Assembly: GCA_964539665.1 (NCBI GenBank)
Contig: CAZIKB010000122.1
Location: 1-18,900 of the forward strand
Source: CAZIKB01 sp964539665
GTDB lineage: Bacteria; Zhuqueibacterota; Zhuqueibacteria; Oceanimicrobiales; Oceanimicrobiaceae
DNA length: 18,900 bases
Reading direction: 5' to 3'
Part shown: one piece after another, positions 1-7,013 of the stretch
How positions within the stretch are numbered: position 1 is the stretch's first letter
Layout: each line of letters begins with the position of its first letter
The notes under the pieces: model-generated
Told to the model about the DNA's origin: nothing
Seen by the model: the letters and a program-made list of their open reading frames with translations, nothing else
The model's database searches: none
Program-made: the position numbers and the translations under genes

Positions 1-49
1 GTGCCGGATTGGCCGGCTTGACTATATTAGCTTTGCTTGGCGCACTCAT
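1..49 (-). CDS. N-terminus of an unidentified gene, cut by the window edge
   Basis: An ATG at 49-47 on the minus strand opens a frame that stays open to the window edge and reads MSAPSKANIVKPANPA. A strong Shine-Dalgarno sequence (GAGGAG, complement of 57-62) lies 7 nt upstream. The gene would be the next one downstream of the sigma/anti-sigma/protease operon in the same direction, 131 nt after the protease stop. Sixteen residues, rich in alanine and proline, are too few to identify a family. The competing plus-strand frame over this region reads a low-complexity hydrophobic peptide and has no ribosome binding site. Confidence 0.55.
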   Translation of the reverse strand, partial: MSAPSKANIVKPANPA

Positions 50-180
50 TTTGATTCTCCTCTTTTTAAGTTATTACAAGTATAATTTTGTCTTCTACTT
101 GTATGTATTGTACAGTCCTGATCTTTTTTCCATTTTATTTTCAAATAATTTCAATTTTTTTATAGCATTGAATTTGTTCA

Positions 181-1242
181 TTATTCTTGAAGAAAAAAGT
201 CTTTTTTGTATAAAACACCTTTTATGCCTGATTCCAGTACATCTTTTCTAATTTGTATTCTATTGAGTAATTTTTCGCGAGCCTTGAGCTTTTCATCTCC
301 ATAAGTTCGCTCAAACTCCTGGAATATTTTTTCAACATCTTTTGCCCGCCAGAATGAAATCATGAAATACAGGGTAATTTGTCCATGATGTTGCTCATCA
401 GCGAGATAAAATAGATTTTCACCACCCGGTATCATGTATGTTTCGTGACCAGTTAAATAGTGATTTTCAGTAGTAAACAGAGCAAGAGGGAATAGCAGTT
501 CGACTCCTTCGGAGCTGTCAAATTGAAACAGGTAAGCATAGCAGTTTTTCTCCGGCACAATTTTGAAACGATAACCGTCCTGAGTGCCTAATAAAATATC
601 TGACAGGGAATTTGTGGAAATCAAATTTTTGAACAGAGTTTCGACGCTATTTTTTTTAAAGTACTCAAATTCTATGGTGACGGGCAAATCAGTATTTATT
701 TGATTATAAATTGCAACTAAAGTGTCATTATTCCTTTCTCTATTTTTATTATTTAAACAGGATTCGATATTTGTTTTAGCATCAATGAATTCACCCTGTT
801 CTAATAAATTTATAGCTTGTTCATAGCAAGGTAGGGGAGATCTGATGAGTGCATACCACAGGATCACCAATAGCAAACCAAACGATGGAATTCCAATTCG
901 CCATTCTTTTATTTTGTCTATTACACGCCAGGGCTTCTGTTTTGTGAGTTCGATTAATAACGCAATTGCTTGCTCAACTGTGTTAGCTGGACACAATTTC
1001 AAGCCATGTTTTGATATTTGTTTTTTTAATTGCGCACCAATTATTTGCTCATTTCCGAGTGGAAAGAAAATTTTGTCTTCAGAATTTAAACAATTCAGAG
1101 CTGCGTAAAACTTATTGTTAATGTCGGTTACTTCTGTGACCTGTGCGGTGGCGGTACGATCACTTATTTCTCCAGTCGCAGCAATTGAACCTACTAATGC
1201 ATGGCCTTTTTCCTTGTAGTAGATTTCTTGAGCAAATTTCAA
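181..1242 (-). CDS. C-terminal part of a Lon-like S16 protease with membrane helix and DUF4384 domain
   Basis: This 353-residue frame (TTG start) is the downstream portion of a gene broken by an in-frame TGA at 1306-1308. Its first ~100 residues match the C-terminal half of the Lon (S16) proteolytic domain: AATGEI at 21-26, the likely catalytic lysine in NKFYAA (Lys44), a FFPLGNE segment like the Lon 'ilP..N', and a closing CPANTVEQAIALL helix. A single hydrophobic helix follows at about 116-134. Next comes a short TPR-like helical pair (139-165), then a DUF4384-type beta domain at about 185-305 (CYAYLFQFDSSEGVELLFP, then IPGGENLF). The TTG start is unlikely to be genuine: the frame is open for 21 more codons upstream, and those codons encode GQSAG with the expected catalytic serine. 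DUF4384 is a domain of unknown function often seen with caspase-like or protease domains. I infer a membrane-anchored protease whose DUF4384 portion sits on the far side of the membrane. Confidence 0.75.
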   Translation of the reverse strand: MKFAQEIYYKEKGHALVGSIAATGEISDRTATAQVTEVTDINNKFYAALNCLNSEDKIFFPLGNEQIIGAQLKKQISKHGLKLCPANTVEQAIALLIELTKQKPWRVIDKIKEWRIGIPSFGLLLVILWYALIRSPLPCYEQAINLLEQGEFIDAKTNIESCLNNKNRERNNDTLVAIYNQINTDLPVTIEFEYFKKNSVETLFKNLISTNSLSDILLGTQDGYRFKIVPEKNCYAYLFQFDSSEGVELLFPLALFTTENHYLTGHETYMIPGGENLFYLADEQHHGQITLYFMISFWRAKDVEKIFQEFERTYGDEKLKAREKLLNRIQIRKDVLESGIKGVLYKKDFFLQE

Positions 1243-1305
1243 ACTGAAAGCAAGCCCAGCGCTTTGTCCGGATACTTTATGGTTTGAACTCTCTCCCTCG
1301 AATTC

Positions 1306-1518
1306 TCAAACGATACAATACTTTTTGCCGTTTGGAATGAGCCTCATCTTTTGCAAGATACTATAAGCAGAACGAATCCCTTTCTCGGCTGAATCTTTAA
1401 CTTCTTCATCGTCCGTGTCAATTATTATTGTCAGGAGAGGATCGCTTTTACTTACTCCAAGAAAATCAAATTTGATTGCACTGAAGGTTTTGTCGCTGAA
1501 TAATGCAAATGTCTCCAT
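1306..1518 (-). CDS. N-terminal part of the same S16 protease gene, ending at an in-frame TGA
   Basis: The start ATG at 1518 lies 8 nt after the stop of the anti-sigma-like gene, with an AGGG Shine-Dalgarno in the overlapping region, so it is translated as part of the same operon. The 70 residues (METFALFSDKTF...GKKYCIV) form a small alpha/beta segment. Their last strand leads directly, in the same frame and after one TGA, into EFEGESS and the GQSAG motif. That arrangement matches the N-terminal half of a Lon S16 proteolytic domain, where beta strands precede the catalytic serine loop. Alone, the piece has neither catalytic residue and is unlikely to work. The full frame from 1518 to 181 would encode 445 positions including the TGA. 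Confidence 0.6.
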   Translation of the reverse strand: METFALFSDKTFSAIKFDFLGVSKSDPLLTIIIDTDDEEVKDSAEKGIRSAYSILQKMRLIPNGKKYCIV

Positions 1519-1526
1519 ATTTTGCC

Positions 1527-2048
1527 CTAATCGAGTGTACGCACCATGAGTCGCAGGTCGATGGTGTTTAAGTTATCAATCCGCTGAAAAGCTTCTCCCT
1601 TCTTTACCGTCCCAGTTAAGAGTGTCCTGCCTTTTCCATCAATGACAGTTAACTTGCTTCCTTCTAACTTTTCGCGTTGTTTTTCATTGACAGTGACAAT
1701 GATAAGGCCCTGATCTCTATTACTCTCACTCTGTCGAATGACAATTAAATAAGTACCATCATGCGATGATAACTTTTGCGGCCATTGAATCTCACTGGTT
1801 GCGGCTGCTTTTCGCCAGGCTGTTTCCCAGAATTCGGTTGATTCTTCGAGACGTTGATATGTATCTAATTTTGGTAAGCATTCCGGGCACAAGACTATAT
1901 GTTCTATTTCATTATAACTGGCTTTTGTTCTTCCTTGCAAAATGGCGCTTAATTGAACTTCATTAATGTGTGCCAAGTTGTTGAAATTTTGGAGTTGATG
2001 CTTCTCCCATGCCAATAAAGCATCTTTGAGAGTTGTTGTGGTATTCAT
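1527..2048 (-). CDS. Zinc-binding anti-sigma-like protein (zf-HC2 type), soluble
   Basis: I chose the ATG at 2048 because AGAGGAG lies 6 nt upstream. A longer GTG-started version (2078) would overlap the sigma stop and has no such site. The 173-residue protein has an N-terminal helical region ending in EHIVLCPECLPKL. This gives His50-x3-Cys54-x2-Cys57, the signature of zinc anti-sigma (ZAS, zf-HC2) domains. Residues 65-95 are polar and helical. The C-terminal ~75 residues are beta-rich (GTYLIVIRQ, GLIIVTVNE, SKLTVIDGKGRTLLTGTV) and of no family I can name. No transmembrane helix is visible, unlike many ECF anti-sigma factors. It sits 26 nt after the sigma gene and 8 nt before the protease gene, so the three are almost certainly cotranscribed. 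The inferred role is to bind and restrain the upstream sigma factor; this is a context-plus-motif call. Confidence 0.65.
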   Translation of the reverse strand: MNTTTTLKDALLAWEKHQLQNFNNLAHINEVQLSAILQGRTKASYNEIEHIVLCPECLPKLDTYQRLEESTEFWETAWRKAAATSEIQWPQKLSSHDGTYLIVIRQSESNRDQGLIIVTVNEKQREKLEGSKLTVIDGKGRTLLTGTVKKGEAFQRIDNLNTIDLRLMVRTLD

Positions 2049-2074
2049 ATTTGTCTCCTCTATTTTTTTTGACC

Positions 2075-2833
2075 TCACTCGTAAATTGCATTAATATCAA
2101 TAATTTTCCATCCTTTTCCCTCAAGGCAATCTTTGAGACTTCTTTTAGCATTGATATTGATTTTGTGTACTTTTGTTATATTGAATCCCTGTCCCATAAA
2201 ATCAACAATATCCTGTAATGTAAAGTCACGAAATTCTTTAAGCAAAATAATCAGCATTTCAACCTGATTCAATGTGTTTTTTAGACAACGGTCTGTAGCC
2301 TTTCCTAAATCTTTCTTCTTTTTATCTTTCTGTGGTTCTTCTGAGGAGGGAACTTTTAAGCCAAGCATACCATCAATTCCAACCTCTTGAATGGTGTCTG
2401 CATCGTCTAAATATTTAACTAAAATTACCTTAGCTTGTAAGCGTCTATATTGTTCTATGGTCATCTTCATGGCTTTTGAGACTTCAAGTTCAGTTGGATC
2501 TCTCCCTAATTCCTGTTGCAGGGTTTCAATCGACTTTCGCATCTCTTTTATTTTTTTCCGCATTCTGAATTCGACGACATCTTCATTTCTCAGGAATTGT
2601 GAGATGGCGTTGGAAATGTAGTATGAGGCGTGGGTCATAAAACTCATATCATTCTGTTCCGGATCATATTTTTCAATTGCATTAACTAATCCAATATATC
2701 CCTCATTTATAAATTCGTTTATTGAGATATGATGAATGTTTGCATTAATCAATACTCTATGCCGGAAAGTGGCAATTTTTTTAACGAGATTTAAATAGTC
2801 GTTTGCTTCTGGTTTATCCATAATTGGCATCAT
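2075..2833 (-). CDS. Alternative sigma-70 family factor, divergent region 4
   Basis: This 252-residue protein directs RNA polymerase to a subset of promoters. Region 2 is clear at about 12-82: INEFINEGYIGLVNAIEKYD followed by FMTHASYYISNAI, the core-binding and -10 recognition helices. A region 3-like helical segment follows (about 84-135, with ELGRDPTELEVSKAM). Region 4 at about 183-240 is recognisable (FTLQDIVDFMGQGFNITKVHKI) but divergent, with an insertion in the helix-turn-helix and a lysine-rich linker before it (168-175). The presence of region 3 places it nearer the FliA/SigB-like groups than the ECF factors. The start at 2833 has AAGGAA just upstream; a second ATG follows immediately. 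It heads the operon with the anti-sigma-like and S16 protease genes. The changed region 4 suggests it reads an unusual -35 or relies on an activator (inference). Confidence 0.85.
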   Translation of the reverse strand: MMPIMDKPEANDYLNLVKKIATFRHRVLINANIHHISINEFINEGYIGLVNAIEKYDPEQNDMSFMTHASYYISNAISQFLRNEDVVEFRMRKKIKEMRKSIETLQQELGRDPTELEVSKAMKMTIEQYRRLQAKVILVKYLDDADTIQEVGIDGMLGLKVPSSEEPQKDKKKKDLGKATDRCLKNTLNQVEMLIILLKEFRDFTLQDIVDFMGQGFNITKVHKININAKRSLKDCLEGKGWKIIDINAIYE

Positions 2834-2914
2834 AAATTTCCTTCAAAAATGATTCAGGTTTTGATGGAGTTGATTTGTTCATCTCATAAAATGAATACAG
2901 CCCATTCATATATA

Positions 2915-2930
2915 ATTATTGTACAATAAT
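2915..2930. promoter_or_regulatory. Perfect 16-bp palindrome upstream of the sigma gene
   Basis: ATTATTGTACAATAAT is fully self-complementary and lies about 82 bp upstream of the sigma start codon, where an operator or promoter of the minus-strand operon is expected. Read on the minus strand it contains TGTACAAT, which includes a -10-like TACAAT. The nine bases TGTACAATA recur (complement of 106-114) upstream of the partial gene at the left edge. No good -35 accompanies either copy. Confidence 0.45.
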
Positions 2931-3536
2931 CCATTATTTTTCAGTTACAAGGCTGATAGTTAATAATAAATTTTTTAGATTTGATTAAGAGGAGGTTTCA
3001 CATCATCCACTCCCCGTCTTGTTTTAGGCACAATTTCTGAAAGTGCTTAGTATATAATCTACTCGTAAAACTTATACTTTTAGATCACTCTCGAGTAATC
3101 AAACAATAATAGTAATAAATGACTAACTAAATTTGTTAAAAGTATGACGTTATTTTTTGGAGAGCAAGATTCCATGAAGCTGATCTGATTAAAGTAATAT
3201 TAATCTTGTTCTTCAATAGATCTTTAAATAAGGGAATGTTAAAAAAATTGATAAGTGATTCTAGAGCCAGAGAGGGGTAAGTTTCTTATTGTGAATTCGA
3301 TTCTTCGTATGACTGTTCATTCCCTTGTAAATTGGATAAAATACATTATAGAAACAATATGCTGAAATTTTGCATTTTTGTCAAGGAAATATTTAAAAAG
3401 GAGCATGGTAAAATAATAATTTAATGATTACATTTTATTATTTGAATTCTGAAAACTGAATTGTCAGTGTGAAATATTTGCATAAAGTTTAATTGCAACT
3501 CATTTGAATTTTAATAAATGGGAACTTTTGTTATTT
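2931..3536. other. Gene-free AT-rich intergenic stretch
   Basis: About 600 bases lie between the palindrome upstream of the sigma gene and the repeats in front of the ATPase. I find no reading frame with a believable ribosome binding site: AAAAAGGAG near 3400 is followed by ATG but the frame stops after three codons. There is no tRNA-like cloverleaf and no strong hairpin. One weak dyad, GATTAA/TTAATC, lies near 3187-3205. The stretch may hold promoters for both flanking genes. Confidence 0.5.
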
Positions 3537-3587
3537 TAACCTTGTAAAATTACAAATAAAATGTAAAAGTAACCTTGTAAAATTACA
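3537..3587 (+). repeat. Tandem 18-bp repeat with internal dyad, abutting the ATPase start codon
   Basis: TAACCTTGTAAAATTACA occurs at 3537-3554 and again, identical, at 3570-3587, a period of 33 bp (about three helical turns). Each copy contains the dyad TGTAA-AA-TTACA, and a further half site (TGTAA) lies between them near 3562. The second copy ends on the A of the ATPase ATG. This arrangement resembles a pair of operator sites for a dimeric regulator, possibly autoregulatory. Confidence 0.6.
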
Positions 3588-4897
3588 TGAAAAGAGAAAT
3601 TGACAAAGTTTTAATCGATTGGAAAAATCAAAAGAAGCGCAAACCATTAGTGATTCGTGGTGCGCGTCAGGTTGGTAAAACGTATTCTGTTGAAACCTTT
3701 GGCGGCCTGGAATTTGAAAATTTTGTGAAGATCGATTTTGAACTGGAAAGGAGTGTTCACAAAATATTTGATGGAGACCTGAAAGTCGATAAATTGTTAT
3801 TACTGCTTGAGGCGGCTTATGAGCAGCGTATCTTTCCAGGTAAAACACTACTATTTTTCGATGAAATTCAAGAATGTCCTCGTGCATTAATGGCCATGCG
3901 CTATTTTTATGAACAGCTACCTGAATTGCATCTAATTGCCGCAGGCTCGCTTTTAGAATTCGCAATTGGTGAGCATTCATTCCCTGTTGGTCGCGTGGAA
4001 TTCCAATGGCTACGTCCAATGGGATTTGAAGAATTTCTCCGTGCAACATGTCATGAAAACCTTGCCCAAAACTTGCCAACGCTGGATAGTGACGAACCAC
4101 TTCAAGAATTTATTCATGAAAAACTTATTGACCAATTACGATTTTATTTCTTAGTTGGCGGAATGCCCGAAGCAGTTGCCACATTTGCTGAAACATCATC
4201 TTTGGCGGAGGTCGCTCCAATTCACAAAATGTTGAGCCAGTCCTATTTACAAGATTTTGCTAAATACAAGACTCGCATTGACAGAGACTGTATCGGACAT
4301 ATTTTTAAACAAATACCAGGTCAAATAGGCCAGAGAATAAAATATACTTCCCTCTATCCAGAAAAACGCATTGAAAAAATAAAGAAGTCCTTGCATCTAC
4401 TTGAGCTAACACTGCTCATTCAAAAAGTACTTTCGAGTAGTGCACAGGGACTACCTTTGGGAGCAGATGTTTCATTGAAAATCTTTAAATCGATTTTCCT
4501 TGATATCGGCCTCATGCAGCACATGTGTGGAATATCATCAACGTCTCTTTTAACAGAGAAGGATTTGCTTGGAGTTTATCGGGGAGCTCTTGCTGAACAA
4601 TTCGTGGGACAGGAATTATTACTTCATGGCGGTTCCGAGAACGATCTGCTATATTATTGGGATCGCCCCAAAAAAAGCAGTAGCGCTGAAGTGGATTATC
4701 TTATTGCTCGCGAAAGTGAAATTATCCCCTTGGAAGTAAAGAGCGGTACGCCATCCCGGCTTAAAAGTCTGAATCTCTTTCTAAAAGAACACAGGTATTG
4801 TAAAACTGGTTTGGTGCTGTACGCAGGAAACATTCGATTAGAATCAAAATACAGACTTAAATATATGCCGCTTTACACGAAATTAACAATCAGCTAA
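3587..4897 (+). CDS. AAA_14 / DUF4143 family ATP-binding protein
   Basis: The 436-residue protein has the standard length and layout of the AAA_14-DUF4143 family. The N-terminal MKREIDKVLIDWKN is typical of the family and fixes the start. Walker A is GARQVGKT (25-32), Walker B LLFFDEIQE (88-96), and a sensor-like IAAGSLLEF lies at about 117-125. The C-terminal DUF4143 part ends with EVDYLI (368-373) and IPLEVKSG, an arrangement like the D/ExK core of PD-(D/E)xK nucleases. The cellular role of the family is not established; many genomes carry several copies, often as isolated accessory genes. This one is also isolated, with no partner gene within 180 bp on either side. No Shine-Dalgarno sequence precedes the ATG; an 18-bp repeat with an internal dyad occupies that place, so initiation may be leaderless or controlled by a bound protein. 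Confidence 0.88.
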   Translation: MKREIDKVLIDWKNQKKRKPLVIRGARQVGKTYSVETFGGLEFENFVKIDFELERSVHKIFDGDLKVDKLLLLLEAAYEQRIFPGKTLLFFDEIQECPRALMAMRYFYEQLPELHLIAAGSLLEFAIGEHSFPVGRVEFQWLRPMGFEEFLRATCHENLAQNLPTLDSDEPLQEFIHEKLIDQLRFYFLVGGMPEAVATFAETSSLAEVAPIHKMLSQSYLQDFAKYKTRIDRDCIGHIFKQIPGQIGQRIKYTSLYPEKRIEKIKKSLHLLELTLLIQKVLSSSAQGLPLGADVSLKIFKSIFLDIGLMQHMCGISSTSLLTEKDLLGVYRGALAEQFVGQELLLHGGSENDLLYYWDRPKKSSSAEVDYLIARESEIIPLEVKSGTPSRLKSLNLFLKEHRYCKTGLVLYAGNIRLESKYRLKYMPLYTKLTIS

Positions 4898-4974
4898 GGG
4901 AGTGTTAAATAATAACTTGTTATTACAATTCATAATTATAACTTCAACATTTTAAGTGCCCAAACAGTTATAAA

Positions 4975-5006
4975 TGAACTAAAGTACCTAAAGTGAACTA
5001 AAGTAC
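4975..5006. repeat. Short direct repeat between convergent genes
   Basis: TGAACTAAAGTAC occurs at 4975-4987 and 4994-5006, 19 bp apart. It lies between the end of the ATPase gene and the end of the convergent lipoprotein gene, so an operator role is not expected. It may be a local slippage product. Confidence 0.4.
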
Positions 5007-5085
5007 AATTAATTTTTCATTCCCTTCAAACTTCAGACAATTTACCTCAATCCTTAATTATAAAATGGACCATTCAGTCAAAATG

Positions 5086-6864
5086 CTACGTTTCACTCCT
5101 CTGATAAACAATCTTCCCACTAACAATAGTGTAAATCACTTCAGTCTCAAGTATTTCCTTTGGAGAAATTTCTAATAAATTTTTCGAGAGGACGGCTAAA
5201 TCAGCAAATTTACCAACTGAGATCGAACCTTTAATATCTTCTTCAAAATTGGCATAAGCGGTGTTGTAGGTGTAAGCTTTGATGGCGTCTTCAATGCTAA
5301 TGCGCTGTTTGGGAAACCAACCGTCTTTGGGCTGACCGGTCAGAGTCTGACGAGTAACTGCAGCAAAGATCCCCAGCATTGGATTGATGGGATATTCAGC
5401 CGCGGATGTTCCGGGCCAATCGGTGCCAAAGCAAAGAAAAGCGCCGCTGTCCACAATGTCTTTGAAAGCATAAGCGCCTTTGCAGCGTTCGTTGCCAATA
5501 CGCTCTTCCATCCAGCGCATGTCATCGCTCAAATGAAAAGGCTGCACCTCTGCTACTATATCCAACTCACCCAGCCGTTTGAAATCGTCAGGGGCGATGA
5601 CCTGTGCGTGTACCAAACGAAAACGGCGATCTCGCGGACCATTTTGTTTGTTAAGCTCTTCCAGATAATTCAGCAGGAGGTTGTTGGCTTCATCACCAAT
5701 AGCATGAATGGTGTGCTGGAAACCGGCCTTGTCGGCATCCAACATATATTTTATGAATTGGCCTTCGACAAAATTCCCTTCATCATTCACCAGGAGGCGA
5801 CGCCATCTACCGAGTTTGGTTGGGTCGTTTGAATACGGTTGAAAGAAACGAGCGCTGCTCGTCCCCATGATTCCATCGATATGGCTTTTAAGTGCACCCA
5901 AGCGTATCCATTCATCACCGCTGCCAATTTTGATATTGTTATCGGCCAGTTCCTGCCATCTTTCCAGATGATAACGATAATGCACCCGAACCGTAAGCTC
6001 GCCGGCATCATGTAACTCACGATAGATTGCCAATTGCTCGTCGTCGGAAATGTCGCTGACGTTCGTGACGCCGTATTTGCGGATTTCTGCCAGGGCGCAC
6101 CGGGTTTGCTGGACGCGTCGATCATGGGAGAATGTGCTCGGAATTTGGGAGTTAAAAAGCGGCCGGACTCCCTTGCCGCGAAGAACGGAGATGGTTCTGC
6201 CTTTTCTGTATTGAAAGAATTCTAAATCCGGCGTCTGAGGATTTTGGGTGTCAAGACCTACCAACTGTAATGCGGTCTTGTTTGCCGCATATTCGCTGTT
6301 GTCGAATTTCCAGATAAACATGGGATGATTTTTAGTGATATCTTCCACCAGACTCATATCCGGAGTAAAGGGATCGCGGCTCTGACTGCCAGTGCTGCCG
6401 GGCGCCCAGTCATCGTAGGCGCCCCAGAAACCGCCCAGTATCCATTCTCCATCCGCCAAATTCTGAACCACATCTTTAGTCCGTTGGACAAATTCTTCCT
6501 GAGTAGAAGTACGCATGATGTTGAATTCCAGGAATCGGGCAGCCGAAGCAAAATGCACATGACTGTCGTTAAATCCAGGAGCGACAAACTTACCCTGCAA
6601 ATCAATAATTTCTGTATTCGGACCCTTTAGCTTTAATACCTCTTCGTCAGTTCCGACCGCGAGGAATTTGCCATCTTTAATGGCTACGGCCTGTACGGTT
6701 GGATTCTGTTCATCCACTGTCCAGATGTTACCATTGTGTAGAATAAGATTCGGATAGTCATTTTGAACGGAACAACTTGCAAGAAATAAAGTGAGCGTGA
6801 GCGTTAACGTTAAAACTAAGGCCAGAATTGATTTAAATTTAATCAGATTGATATAATTGTACAT
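5086..6864 (-). CDS. Lipoprotein amidohydrolase, YtcJ/Amidohydro_3 family
   Basis: The 592-residue metal-dependent hydrolase probably cleaves an amide or formamide bond in the periplasm or on the outer envelope. The N-terminus has a positive start, a hydrophobic stretch with a (Leu-Thr) repeat, and a lipobox LASC with the lipidated Cys at 31. Family motifs are in order: FNDSHVHF (metal ligands His102, His104), GALKSHIDG (Lys326, likely carboxylated bridging ligand), HAIGDEA (His387), VHAQV (His419) and FGTDWP (Asp482). The YtcJ-type C-terminal beta sandwich ends with GKFADLAVL and VSGKIVY. The start is supported by GAGGAGGG just upstream. It is the last of three codirectional hydrolases and a paralogue of the 8824-10431 gene, which lacks the signal. 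The substrate cannot be read from the sequence; family members include N-substituted formamide deformylases. Confidence 0.88.
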   Translation of the reverse strand: MYNYINLIKFKSILALVLTLTLTLTLFLASCSVQNDYPNLILHNGNIWTVDEQNPTVQAVAIKDGKFLAVGTDEEVLKLKGPNTEIIDLQGKFVAPGFNDSHVHFASAARFLEFNIMRTSTQEEFVQRTKDVVQNLADGEWILGGFWGAYDDWAPGSTGSQSRDPFTPDMSLVEDITKNHPMFIWKFDNSEYAANKTALQLVGLDTQNPQTPDLEFFQYRKGRTISVLRGKGVRPLFNSQIPSTFSHDRRVQQTRCALAEIRKYGVTNVSDISDDEQLAIYRELHDAGELTVRVHYRYHLERWQELADNNIKIGSGDEWIRLGALKSHIDGIMGTSSARFFQPYSNDPTKLGRWRRLLVNDEGNFVEGQFIKYMLDADKAGFQHTIHAIGDEANNLLLNYLEELNKQNGPRDRRFRLVHAQVIAPDDFKRLGELDIVAEVQPFHLSDDMRWMEERIGNERCKGAYAFKDIVDSGAFLCFGTDWPGTSAAEYPINPMLGIFAAVTRQTLTGQPKDGWFPKQRISIEDAIKAYTYNTAYANFEEDIKGSISVGKFADLAVLSKNLLEISPKEILETEVIYTIVSGKIVYQRSET

Positions 6865-6939
6865 AATTCCCTCCTCAGAGTGTTTGTAGTGAATAATAAA
6901 TTGGCAACACCACTACTGAAAACTCACACGGAAATTAAA

Positions 6940-6967
6940 TTAATCAGTGTAGGTTTTTAATCAGTGT
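6940..6967. repeat. Tandem 11-bp repeats upstream of the lipoprotein amidohydrolase
   Basis: TTAATCAGTGT occurs at 6940-6950 and 6957-6967 (17-bp period), 75-105 bp upstream of the minus-strand start at 6864. This is the intergenic space after the M20 gene, where a promoter for the lipoprotein gene would lie. Tandem regulator sites are possible. Confidence 0.35.
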
Positions 6968-7013
6968 GGCTTCAAGAATATTTTTCATCGGATGTAAGCT
7001 CATTATTAAGCAT

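Larger units (their letters stand above)
181..1518 (-). pseudogene. Complete S16-protease/DUF4384 locus interrupted by one in-frame TGA
   Basis: Both halves lie in one frame with a single stop, TGA at 1308-1306, at codon 71 of 445. No other frame disruption is visible. Counted over the whole locus, the catalytic serine would be Ser86 (GQSAG) and the lysine Lys136 (NKFYAA), followed by a membrane helix at about 208-226 and DUF4384 at about 277-397. TGA is a normal stop elsewhere in the window (the sigma gene and the response regulator end with it), so genome-wide recoding is not the explanation. Remaining options are a fresh nonsense mutation, an assembly or read error, or local readthrough. 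The undisturbed frame downstream argues against an old pseudogene. Confidence 0.6.

Noticed and set aside
9..251. 80-residue hydrophobic plus-strand frame at the left edge
   Set aside because: It has a TTG start without a ribosome binding site, low-complexity composition, and overlaps the end of the minus-strand protease and the well-supported minus-strand start at 49.
1306..1308. Genome-wide recoding of TGA as a sense codon
   Set aside because: TGA ends the sigma gene (2077-2075) and the response regulator (14702-14704), and no other long gene contains an internal TGA, so TGA is a normal stop here.
2049..2078. GTG start at 2078 for the anti-sigma-like gene
   Set aside because: The ATG at 2048 has an AGAGGAG site at proper distance; the GTG overlaps the sigma stop and the extra ten residues are the ribosome binding site region translated.
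3290..3310. tRNA T-loop-like word (GAATTCGATTC)
   Set aside because: The flanking bases cannot form the T stem, and no acceptor or anticodon arms are found around it.
3531..4100. 189-residue minus-strand frame over the ATPase
   Set aside because: It is antisense to a clear AAA_14/DUF4143 gene, and its end is a translation of the 18-bp repeats.
6180..6260. Compensated frameshift in the lipoprotein amidohydrolase, where the usual GEPTG loop is absent
   Set aside because: The other two frames give no better match, and the residues RKGRTISVLRGKG align with the family pattern as a natural variant.
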